64,000 nt of DNA from Panonychus citri (lineage: Eukaryota; Arthropoda; Arachnida; Trombidiformes; Tetranychidae). A model generated the notes under the pieces. The model saw only the letters and a list, made by a program, of their open reading frames with translations. It was not told where the DNA came from and did no database searches. Both the position numbers and the translations under genes were made by a program. Of the stretch, positions 20,433 through 30,600 are shown one piece after another. The stretch spans positions 29,909 to 93,908 of the forward strand of contig NW_026515426.1 in the NCBI RefSeq assembly GCF_014898815.1, written 5' to 3'. How positions within the stretch are numbered: the stretch's first letter is position 1; every line of letters starts with the position of its first letter.

Positions 20433-21917
20433 TCACCAGTAAACTGTTGGTAATTGTTGATTGATACTTTTAACTCTTGATACTCTTGCACGTCTATTAG
20501 TTGCAACTTTACTCTGGTATCCGAGATTTTGATCAATTGGTGAATTATTATTATTTGATTTGGTTGCGATATTAATTTTCGCTGATCTACTCTTTGTGGG
20601 CCGTGTAAATAAACCACAATAGCAATTGAGAAACTTTTCCGATAAACTAATCAACGACAAACCAAACCAGAAATTTAAACTACTTGCAAGATAAATTATC
20701 AAATCGAGAAGTGTATATTCGGGAAAATATTGATTTATCTCGAAAGGTGCTGTTGGTGCTCGTAAAAGGATAACATAAACTCCGTTTTGATCTTCATCAG
20801 TTAAGGTTCGATAGCCTTGTGGTGAATAAATTTCCTCCTCACAATCAGGCTTATCAGCGATATGATTACAATGCTGACGACAGAATTTAAAATATTTCCT
20901 TAGGCGATTTCGCTCTGTTATATTAGGGGTAAGATATTCACCATAATACTGATAATAACCATTCCTTAGATTGGCCTGAGAGTAATTTAAAGCTTGAATT
21001 GTCCCATAAAAGACTGACCCTATGGATGAAGCGGTCAAATTGTTGAGACAAGCGTCAATAAAGTGGAACCTTGAAGAGTAACCATAATTTGAATAGTTCC
21101 GACAAGAGACTTCATAGTTTTCTTGGCTTAAGATGTTGACAATTTTACTAAAGGTCACGATGTAAATGCCCGGTGGTTGACCATTGAAACCTATTCGATA
21201 TGCTGTTTGACCTGAGCCCTGAATTAGTTTACCAAATTCTGAAAACATGATTGTAGTTGAAGTTGTAATGGTCGATATGTTATTATTTAAATCAATGGCC
21301 ATCATTTGACCGTCGTAAGGAGGTTGAAATATTTCGTGACGGGAAAATTTAATCGGACCACCCGATGAATTGTAACAATTAATGGTCAAGCAAAATAACG
21401 GTTGTCTAGAATAACGAGTGACCTCACAAGTAGAATTGTCCTTTACCAAATAATAGCCCGATTTGGTGTCACCCAATCGTCGAAAGGTCGGAGTTAATTT
21501 GATCTTTGGAATTAAATTGTCAATATCTTTAAGAAGATTATTTAACTGGTTTACCGTTAGATTGCCCAAAATTGAATAGATTGAGGTGAACATGTCTCTG
21601 TGGGTTCCGAGGTCATCATAAAATGGCCGCTCTAATAAAAGATCATCTAATTTATCGTCAAGAGCGGAAGCTTTGGTTAAATTGATTAAATCAAGAAAAG
21701 GGAAACACAAGGAAACACTTGGCAAAGTAATTTGATTCGGAGTGGTCAAGTTAACCTTTGACGTTATCTCACCGGACATATAATCAATAGCAATCGAGTA
21801 AATTTGACCTCCACAAAGACAGGTCACCAGTAGATGGATAATAATCTGAATATGTTTACGTAAATTTGGTGTACATTTTGATTTAACTGGTTGACCAATT
21901 GAGATCCCGTTGTCCAT
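20433..21917 (-). CDS. DEG/ENaC-like channel protein 3
   Basis: This is a single-exon protein of about 494 aa, start ATG 21917 (MDNGISIGQPVKSK); the frame extends upstream only without an ATG. TM1 is IIIHLLVTCLCGGQIYSIAIDY. The Cys-containing ectodomain includes LPSVSLCFPF, FKFCRQHCNHIADKPDC and many N-glycosylation sites. TM2 with pore-like signature is LLDLIIYLASSLNFWFGLSLISLSEKF. A basic tail follows. It is clearly divergent from the tandem pair 1 and 2, so it belongs to another subfamily. The WFGLS core and two-TM layout support the call, and ligand and ion selectivity cannot be read from sequence. It is convergent with HAGH, whose stop lies 111 bases away. Confidence 0.85.
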   Translation of the reverse strand: MDNGISIGQPVKSKCTPNLRKHIQIIIHLLVTCLCGGQIYSIAIDYMSGEITSKVNLTTPNQITLPSVSLCFPFLDLINLTKASALDDKLDDLLLERPFYDDLGTHRDMFTSIYSILGNLTVNQLNNLLKDIDNLIPKIKLTPTFRRLGDTKSGYYLVKDNSTCEVTRYSRQPLFCLTINCYNSSGGPIKFSRHEIFQPPYDGQMMAIDLNNNISTITTSTTIMFSEFGKLIQGSGQTAYRIGFNGQPPGIYIVTFSKIVNILSQENYEVSCRNYSNYGYSSRFHFIDACLNNLTASSIGSVFYGTIQALNYSQANLRNGYYQYYGEYLTPNITERNRLRKYFKFCRQHCNHIADKPDCEEEIYSPQGYRTLTDEDQNGVYVILLRAPTAPFEINQYFPEYTLLDLIIYLASSLNFWFGLSLISLSEKFLNCYCGLFTRPTKSRSAKINIATKSNNNNSPIDQNLGYQSKVATNRRARVSRVKSINQQLPTVYW

Positions 21918-22225
21918 TAGGGTCACAAGAGTTTTTACCTTAATTGTTAATTTCCCATTGATTGTAATTTCGATTTCTTCTTGATTGTTTATCGGTAAAA
22001 TTCAAGCTTTCCATTCATATTAATCAATTGTCATTTATCATCATCACAAATGTTTGGCTCTTTTATGTTTCTCAGTTTGTTTCATGATTAATGATTCTAA
22101 TTGTTGTGACAATTTTGCTTCAACATTGATTGATAATCACAAACATCACAAACAATTATTACGATTCACGATTTTTCGCATGAAGATTAAAGACAAACTA
22201 GGCTACCTACAGAGTTTGTAGTACA
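21918..22225. other. upstream region of DEG/ENaC 3, left flank of the LTR element
   Basis: AT-rich, non-coding. It ends in the GGCAC target site of the retrotransposon. Confidence 0.5.
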
Positions 22226-22230
22226 GGCAC

Positions 22231-22757
22231 TGTAACGAAAACATTACATGTAAATTAAAAAGGGGTTGAATTTGTTTCTTTTGAGCACAATTTAATTGAT
22301 TAGTTAATCTTTAGTCTTCACTGACTATTTAATTAAATCACAAGACGCAACTTTGACTATTTTAGTTAAAATGTAAAGGGTCAAATACGGTCTTCACTGA
22401 CCGTCATTTGACCAGGACAATTTAGCACCACAATTATTTGGTCTTCACTGGTCATTATACACAAATTTAATAGATATTATATATTTTATTTAATTAACAA
22501 ATTATTAGAAAATTGAACAATTAAACAATTAAACAATATTGATGAAAAATGGTGAAGATTTGACTTTGGTTGATCTTCACTGATCAAAACCAAAGTCATT
22601 AGTTGATCTTCACTGATCTAACTAATTACTTCTTCTAATTAACAAAATCTATTATTTTATAAAGAAAAATGAATTTATCGCTAGTGGGATCTAATTGAAG
22701 AGGTTTGTTTTCTGTTCAGGTTTTATCAATCAATTGATATTGTATAATATTACAACA
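22231..22757 (-). repeat. 3' LTR (left copy, 527 bp)
   Basis: It begins TGTAACGAAAAC and ends ATTACAACA on the plus strand. It differs from the right copy only by one T in ATATTTTATTT and one A in AGAAAATTG. It contains five constant-loop hairpins (loops at 22317, 22393, 22444, 22576 and 22609). Confidence 0.95.
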
Positions 22758-22836
22758 TTTCCGTCGACTTAAATTTGAGCAGTCTCTGCCAAAGCAAAGG
22801 GTTGAATTCCATATTTCAAGAAGGGCATCATAGAAT

Positions 22837-24332
22837 TTATTTGTTATCGATTTCGTCGGCACTTCTTTGTACCAACCAGTTGAAAACATTATCGTTAGGT
22901 TTATGACAGCTTAAGTTGATGATTTTATCTTTCGTATAGTGATAGGGTTGATAATATGAAAGTGTAGGATTACAACTCGGGTAAGGTGAAGAGTAAAAAT
23001 GTGAAGATAAACATTTAATTGAGTTTGATTCCAAGTAAAGATTAGGATAATTAACGTGAGCAGTTTTGTCAATCAATTTTGGTATCTCTTCAGCTAGTGG
23101 TATTTCAAGAGGATCAACTAATTCTAAAAAGGGGAAATTTTCCTCTTGTTCATTCTGTTCATTGGATTTGCATTGATTCGAATCGATCTGATCAAGATTT
23201 TCAATAATTTCAGTTTCCCTTTCGATCTCTAACGAATGTTTAGCACTTGGTAAACTCGTGAGATTAATCAAATTTGAATTATTAATATGAATTGTTTTAG
23301 CTGCACAATCAATTATAAGATTAGCTTTTGTCATTAGATCTTGACCAATTAAAGCATCGAATTGATGTGGCAAATATTCAGTAACTTGGACAATTGTTGA
23401 TATTGCAACTGCTGATTTGTCGTCACAAATTTTAATTCTAACTTTGACTTGTCCAAGTATTTTAACTGGGCTATTGTTAACAGCTAAAGGAGGAGGTGCA
23501 AGGTATGGTTGTAAGTTTAAATTCAGTCGATCAACTAGATTTTTACTGATTAGAGTTAAACCGGAACCTGTATCGAACATTGCTTGGACTTTCTTATTAT
23601 TTAATTTGATTTCTTTATGAATTAGATTTGAATGTGGAATTGGAAAAAGTGAAGAAACTGAAGAGTTGGGTTTCTCATTGATTTGGTTGATTTTAAATGG
23701 TAATTGATTTGAATTCAAATAATTTTCATTTTCATTGTGCTTTATTCTTGAGTTGACGGTTTTATCTACTAATTTAGCAGCATTAATAAGTTCTGTTAAT
23801 GTTTGAGGATTTTGTAATGTTATTATGAATTTAGCTTGAGGTAAAAGTCTTTCAATGATGAAGATTATCATGAGCTTTTCTGGCATCTTTTTATTCATTC
23901 TCAAACATAATTCTTGAATCTGATAGACAAAGTTAGTCGTTAGCTGATTAGACGCTTGTTTGCTATAATGAAATTGATGAGAGAGATGAGCTTGATAATC
24001 AGCTGGGCAAAGGTCTGAGATCATTCTATTTCTTAATTCATCATAAGTTTTAGGCATTTTCGGAAAGAATGAGGACTACAGGTAACGTTGTACCATTTGC
24101 GAGCTGAACCTTGCAAATAAAAGGGAATAATCTTGAACATCTCAATAGCACCAAGACCTAAAGCACTAGAAGCTAATTCAAAGTTTATCAACCAATCAAT
24201 CAAATCTTCATTATCACCTCTGAATGGCTCAATGGTGATATGATTGTTCAGGACATGGCTTGAATTAATAGTGTTAATTGTTGGGTTAAATTCGATTGGA
24301 TTAAATCCAAATTGATCAGAGTAATAATTCAT
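22837..24332 (-). pseudogene. retrotransposon gag-protease, frameshifted
   Basis: The first frame (24332 to about 24035, MNYYSDQFGFNPIEF) holds the start of a gypsy-type Gag (PFRGDNEDLIDWLINFE, GSARKWYN). The second (from MPKTYDELRNRMIS at 24057 to 22837) holds the rest of Gag, a retropepsin-like protease (VQAMFDTGSGLTLISKN, ALIGQDLM), and an acidic then Tyr/Pro-rich tail of about 130 residues with no known domain. The frames meet at 24035-24075 with a one-base shift inside Gag. That position is unusual for programmed frameshifting, so mutation or sequence error is more likely. No CCHC knuckle and no polymerase motifs are seen. Confidence 0.8.
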
Positions 24333-24418
24333 AATTGATAAAGTAATATGTTAAATGTTAATTGTATGATAATATGATGATAATTTGTGATAATTGAATG
24401 TATTGAGAGAATAACGTC

Positions 24419-24580
24419 TTCACTGACAGTTAAGGATTTTTCATTTTATAGTCTAAGGAGAGAATAAACAATCAAGAAGCAAGGGTCTTCACTGACCTCA
24501 CGTTTAACGATTTCGCTGAAAATCAATTGTCAGAATGAACAAGATAAAAAAACAATCGTGCTAAAAGATTGGTCTTCACT
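24419..24580 (-). repeat. three further constant-loop hairpins in the element's 5' leader
   Basis: Loops TTCACT (plus strand) at 24419-24424, 24488-24493 and 24575-24580 are each enclosed by GTC/GAC stems with different outer bases (AACGTC/GACAGTT, GGGTC/GACCT, TGGTC/GACCTTA). They are the same type as in the LTRs but not copies of those units. Confidence 0.75.
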
Positions 24581-25020
24581 GACCTTAGTAGCGATATTAA
24601 AAAAAAGAAGAGAAAAGATACCAAAAAAGAAGACTTACTTTCGTAATTAAAGGATAGATGGAAATCTGTAAAGTGTGTTAATTATTTGATTTAAATACAA
24701 ATTGATTTGATTAATTATTAATATGTTATTGTTAATTGATTATTATTAATTTTTGATTATTGATTAGCTGATCTTTTAATTTTTATTATTTATAATGGTT
24801 TATTATTTGATGGTTGATTTGTTAATTGTTGATTTGTAAGTTGTTGATTTGTAAGTTGTTGATTTGTTAATTGTTCGTTTTTTTTATTTCTCATTAAAGT
24901 AACATTGAGACCACGATTTTAACGTTTATTTGAAGGTCATTTTATGGTTCGAATTAAATTGGAGAATAGATTTGCACGAAAATTAGTTCACCAAATTCAC
25001 CCTCACACACGGCCACCAAA

Positions 25021-25549
25021 TGTAACGAAAACATTACATGTAAATTAAAAAGGGGTTGAATTTGTTTCTTTTGAGCACAATTTAATTGATTAGTTAATCT
25101 TTAGTCTTCACTGACTATTTAATTAAATCACAAGACGCAACTTTGACTATTTTAGTTAAAATGTAAAGGGTCAAATACGGTCTTCACTGACCGTCATTTG
25201 ACCAGGACAATTTAGCACCACAATTATTTGGTCTTCACTGGTCATTATACACAAATTTAATAGATATTATATATTTTTATTTAATTAACAAATTATTAGA
25301 AAAATTGAACAATTAAACAATTAAACAATATTGATGAAAAATGGTGAAGATTTGACTTTGGTTGATCTTCACTGATCAAAACCAAAGTCATTAGTTGATC
25401 TTCACTGATCTAACTAATTACTTCTTCTAATTAACAAAATCTATTATTTTATAAAGAAAAATGAATTTATCGCTAGTGGGATCTAATTGAAGAGGTTTGT
25501 TTTCTGTTCAGGTTTTATCAATCAATTGATATTGTATAATATTACAACA
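25021..25549 (-). repeat. 5' LTR (right copy, 529 bp)
   Basis: This is the direct repeat of 22231-22757. In element sense it is the upstream LTR. It contains the same five constant-loop hairpins (loops at 25107, 25183, 25234, 25368 and 25401). Confidence 0.95.
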
Positions 25550-25554
25550 GGCAC

Positions 25555-26394
25555 AGAACAAAAAATCAACTGAAAGAGCTCAAAAATCTAAACCCGTTAA
25601 AAATAGAAGCAATGTCAGAGGTGGTCAGAGTCAAAAGTTATTAATGAAAAAAAATGGGTCTTAAATTGACCAACAAAAAGTGTTAATTAGATAATTAATC
25701 AGATTAATAAGAGGATGAGATAGAAAAGAAAGAGAAAAGGTGTGTGTGTGAGAGAGAGAAGGGATGAATTATGGGAGAGGAGGAAGAGTCTCAGAGGAAT
25801 ATAAGTTTTTTAATTGTATCAACTGCACGTCCTGGGATATTAAAACTTCGAGGTGCTAATCAAATCTTTAATTGCTCTGGTTAACTTAAGGTGCAAAGTC
25901 GAAAGAATCAACCTGAACTGGTTAGGTTTATTGTGAGGTAAAAATGATTGTCAATAATAGACGAAGTTTATTGGTACAACTTGGCAACCTATTTGTGGCA
26001 CCTATTACAAACAACTACAGTGGATTCTATTAATATTTGATGAATTAGTTTACAAACAAATTAAAAGAAATTTAAATTACTTTTTGTTTGAATTGTGACT
26101 TATTTTCGCAGGTGAAATACGATTTGCTAGTTTACAGCTTAATACATACAGATAGTTTTCGTTGGTTGACATAAAAAGGATGAGTTTTTTAAGATCCTTC
26201 GTCATTTCAACAGTTTAATCTAAACAACAACGAATATTATTTTATTATTAATAAATATTTTGTTCTAAAAGCAACATCACCGTTTTCAATTTCATTCTCA
26301 TTTTCTTGATCAATAGCAACAATTAAAATTTCTCTTTAATTTTTTCTATTCGAATAAAGTTATCATCCTCGCTCATCATCAACGAATCATAATT
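25555..26394. other. intergenic, upstream of the small secreted protein
   Basis: No gene recognised. A GTGTGTGTGTGAGAGAGAG simple repeat lies near 25741. The last 100 bases lead into ATG 26395. Confidence 0.5.
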
Positions 26395-26616
26395 ATGAAT
26401 TTCCAGTTTTTCCTAACTTTTGTATCAGTTCTGGTATCTTTCATTGGAACATCTTTAGCACGTGCCCCTTCAACTACTGGTATTGCGTCGGCAGTTACAC
26501 CTGCTGAGGTAAGCACACCAGGAACTATGACTGGTCCCGATGGAAGTCCTACCAAAATAATATTCCCACATTCAGCTGTTTCAAATATGGTGTATACTAC
26601 AACTCCCCTACCTTAA
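26395..26616 (+). CDS. small secreted Thr/Pro-rich peptide, 73 aa
   Basis: This is an intact single-exon frame from ATG 26395 to TAA 26616. The first 22 residues (MNFQFFLTFVSVLVSFIGT) form a clear signal peptide with likely cleavage after SLA-RA. The mature part of about 50 residues is rich in Thr, Pro, Ser and Gly (APSTTGIASAVTPAEVSTPG), has no cysteine and several potential O-glycosylation sites, and ends TTTPLP. The family is not recognised. Such peptides are common as salivary, silk or cuticle components in mites, but nothing here selects between these. Codon use and a clean leader make chance unlikely, although an additional exon cannot be excluded. Confidence 0.6.
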   Translation: MNFQFFLTFVSVLVSFIGTSLARAPSTTGIASAVTPAEVSTPGTMTGPDGSPTKIIFPHSAVSNMVYTTTPLP

Positions 26617-27607
26617 TATCCACTCATCATCCAAAAAGAGTTGATCACAAACTGGCAACGTCAAATGATGATATGTGATAAAACAAAACAATAAAATAAT
26701 TCCTAGCATTCTAGTAATCCGTTTCTAATTTTATTATATTTGTATTTTGTATATTAACTAGGCATAATTCAGCCGAAGTGACGTCTGAGTGCTTGTACTT
26801 TATCGAGTGTGACTTTAAAGAAAAGCAAGAAATTTTATGTGAGTGATCTGAATTGTCATTTTTGAGTTCTCGTCCCTAGAAAATTAAGTTTCTTGAAGTA
26901 AAGTCTCGGACAATTATGGTTTCTAATAGTATTCTTGTATTATTAAATGATTATTGATTCGAAAATTTTTAGATTGTTATTGTTATTAATTGGACTTTAT
27001 TATTAAGAAAAAAAACTATTTCTTTTAAATCTCTATTGATTTTTTTTCAATTGTTAGTAAATTGTTTTTATCTTTTTACAATGATGTGTGATTAGGATTA
27101 AAAAAAGTTGATCACTCTCAAATTGATATTCTGATTGTAACGGAAATGATAATACACACAATAATTAACATAATATTGATGAGGATGATGATAAATATAA
27201 TACATTTTGCTTTTGATTTGGTTATAAGGATGGAAGCCACAATTAGTTGGGAATGGTTAATTGAAAACTTTAAAATTTTGTTGCATTGGACAACAGCATT
27301 TAATTAATTAGCATTAATTTGACTTGATATGACTGGTATCGCAATAATTGACTTGATATAATATTGATCCAATTTTGACTTGACTTATTTGATTGCACAA
27401 TTTAATAATGCCTACGGTTAATTGTAACTATCAGCTTTTCGTTGTTGATTCGATGGCAATTTTTTTCGTAAAGCACTCACTTTAACACTAAATTTATTTA
27501 ATCAATAGTTTCCTGCTTTTGGTAATTGTTTGGTTTCGTTGTTATCGTGATAAAAAAACGTTGATTTCAATTGTGTGTCTGGACTTTTTTGTTTTTGGCT
27601 TCCTCCC
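26617..27607. other. intergenic between the secreted peptide (+) and MROH1 (-)
   Basis: This is the convergent 3' side of both genes. It is AT-rich with no recognisable feature. Confidence 0.5.
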
Positions 27608-30600
27608 TTAAGCTTTAGCTAAAGCTTCAGCTGATCTCATTTTAACGGGATTACTTCTTGATTCTCGTAATAAACGAATCAAATGTCCAATTATTTTACT
27701 TTTAATCTCTTCGCGATCATTGTCTCATCAGAAAAGGCGAAAAAATGACCAAGAATGTAAATCGAAGCTGCTTGGATATTATCCTGATTACTCCTCAAGT
27801 ATAGCTGTAAAGCTGTAATCCAATCGTTAATCAGTCCTTTGGATTCACTTACCTATGAGAAAATAGAAAACGTATTAATATTAATAATAATCATGACAAT
27901 TTACCGTTACAATAATGTTTGTTCAGTTTTTCACTTACGATGAACTTGATTAAGCTTGGAGTGAATTCGGTTGGCTCAACAAAGTGTTTTTCTGAAACAA
28001 CCTTTGCGAAAAATTTACCCAAAGGATCTTGAACAGAGGCCGTTGAATCGTAATTAGCTAATGCATATCTCGCAGCCTAAAATGAAGGAAACAAATTTAG
28101 TAAATGATTTTAGTAAAGAATATAACAATTTAGATTATCAAATTTCAAGTAATTACCTCAGTTACAACGGGAACATTTGAATTATAGTAAACAACTAATG
28201 GAATCAAAGATTCAGTTGATACATCTTGAAGGAGAAGGCCGCCCTTTTCACACAATTTACCATAGCAATGGATTGCTGATGATCGGATGTTTTTACTTTC
28301 CTGTAATCAAGTACAAATTTTGCATAAAAATCAATAATTAGTAAGACAAACAATTGAATTTATATAAAGATAATTATCAATGTTTGGAAAATGTTTGTTT
28401 ACCTTATCAAAGAGTGATTTTAATCTAATAGCAATTGGTACACATAGATTTTCAAGTTGAGATTTTTCCAGATATACGAGATTGTTGGTCAATCCTTTGA
28501 TTGATTCAAGAAGTACATCATCATTTTTATCATCCTTATCCTCTAAGCCGAGTAACAAAGCTGAAATAACAGGACTTGATAATTTGGCATTCTAAAAGAA
28601 AAGAAAACAGTTATGAATATTAAGATAATTTAAAGACTAATTTCAATGATTAGATGATCCTTACCAATTCTGGAGAAAGGCAACTATGTCGACCTAATCC
28701 TCGAATGCAAAGTTTCCTGATAGCATTGGATGAATCGGTGAGCATGTTAAGAAGAGTTTGAAGAAGAGGTTCGGCCAGTGTTTGCTGGTCATAATTATCG
28801 ATTGATAAAATCTCACAGAAAAATGCAATTGGAATGAGTCGACGTTGAGGTGAAGTATCTTGTAAGAAGGGAGTCAAATCTTTAACTAGACTTGAAATAT
28901 CAGCAGGATATTTGATACACATTTCCTTGGCTAGGAGTGTAACCGCCTCGGGGAATTCAGCTTCTTGTTCCATGAGGAAGAATATTTTCTCATTAAGTAC
29001 TTTGTCTCGTTCACATTTGTAGAGGACATTTTTTAGGGTAAGGACGGCGATACTGATTGGGAATACATTTGAACGATCTTTCTCTTTCTTTGATGAGGAA
29101 TTTTTCCTTGATGATGGTGCTACCGGTGCTGGTGGAGGTGCTGGAGCCAAAGGATTTGATGATGAGGCGATTGGATCGACTTCACTGGCTGGAATGTATT
29201 CTGCTTTAAGGAAATTTGCAACGGTACCAAAAACTGAAGTGAAAACCTTGACAAAATGGGAAATAAGGATCGGCGATGAAACGGTAGAGCCATAAATTTC
29301 TTGTAAAGCACCGACAGCGGCCAAAGTTTTAGCCGAAGCAACCATAACATTTTGCTTTCGTGGGTGAGGTAAAACTTGTTGAGATTCATTGAGAACCTCT
29401 AACAATTTTTCAATAATAACTGGACACAAAGTTGGATCAGAGACCAAGATTAGCCATAATTGAATATGATCTTTTGACCAGATAAGGGAACAATCAAGAA
29501 GATAATTGAGAAGAGCGTTTAATTGATGAGATCCAATTGAAGTGATAATACACTCAAGACCTCGTTTGGTGTGTGTATGAGTAACATAAGGCATCCGTTG
29601 GACGATATAACTAATAAAATCTGGTAAATTGAGTTTGATATCATTCCCGTAAAGGTCAACCAATGATAAGAGTGTAGATGAACATCCATACGAGCATACG
29701 GATAGTGATTCCGTCATTCCGTCCAAAAGAAATTTGAATAAAGGTAATGGTGTTAAATCTCGAAGTTTCAATTGTTGGGCCAAATAACTTGTTAGTGTTT
29801 TGATTGATTCAGATGTGAACTCGGGAACATTATCTTCACGGTGATTGATAAAACGGCCCAACAGTTCAAGGCATGGTTCTGGGGAGATTGGACGATTGGA
29901 CACTTTTTCGGCAATTTTAAAGATTGTCCGAAGACACATGAAAGCTTTCAGACGAATATTTGGAACTGGATCGAAAATTCGTGCAATAATTAAACCGACA
30001 AGAGATCCAAAAGACTCGAAACGATGTGAACCAGCAACTAGGAAGGTCATCCATGAATCGAGATTCTCGTGATAAAATTCAATCACATGATGAACAGTAT
30101 CGATAGCATCGTTTCTATTACCATCATTAGACTGAGAATTCATCCAAGTCTTTAATTGGGTAACAATAAAGATCAATATATCGAGAGATGATCTCTCTCG
30201 AATAATGAAATCTTCCAATAAACGTTTAAAGGCTTTAAGCAGCTCTTCATAACCAACTCGACAATAAACCGCTCTACCGACAACATCGATGACCGTTTGT
30301 TTCTCTCGATCTGAAAGGACAGGTTCATGTTTAACAAGACTGGAAATGCTCAACAAGGCTAATTGACAATGATGGGTTGGTGTTGATGGTGCACGAAAAA
30401 TGGTCAACATTTCATCAAGTAAATCATCACGTTTACGAAAGATGTACATTTGTTTCAAATTTTCGGGAAGTACTGAGTGAGCGATTACATTGACCGCCGT
30501 AATGTAAGCCGCTTGAACAAGCCATTCTTTTGATTGTGAATAGAAAGTGCTGATGGTTCGTAGGATCGGTGTTTCCAGTCGCGTCAATAAAAGTTCACTT

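Larger units (their letters stand above)
22231..25549 (-). mobile_element. non-autonomous LTR retrotransposon (gag-protease only)
   Basis: This is a complete insertion of 3319 bp with LTRs at both ends (TG...CA) and a 5-bp target duplication GGCAC at 22226-22230 and 25550-25554. It is transcribed leftward. A primer-binding site candidate lies two bases inside the 5' LTR (25001-25018, sense TGGTGGCCGTGTGTGAGG), complementary to a CCA-ending tRNA. The internal region encodes a gypsy-like Gag and an aspartic protease (FDTGSG, LIGQD). There is no reverse transcriptase, RNase H or integrase, so it must be mobilised by a relative. LTRs of 527 and 529 bp differ only by two homopolymer-length changes, so the insertion is young. 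Confidence 0.93.

Noticed and set aside
24035..24075. Programmed gag-pol frameshift in the LTR element.
   Set aside because: The shift lies inside Gag, not between Gag and protease, with no slippery heptamer and pseudoknot evident. Mutation or sequence error is more likely.
22317..25406. Sense-strand loops containing CAGUGA resemble the iron-responsive element loop CAGUGN.
   Set aside because: The closing C pairs with G two bases beyond the expected position and there is no bulged C five bases below the loop, so the geometry does not fit an IRE.
22231..25549. The repeated TCTTCACTGA units could look like a CRISPR-type array.
   Set aside because: Spacing is irregular, the repeats are palindromes within LTRs, and the sequence is a eukaryotic retrotransposon.
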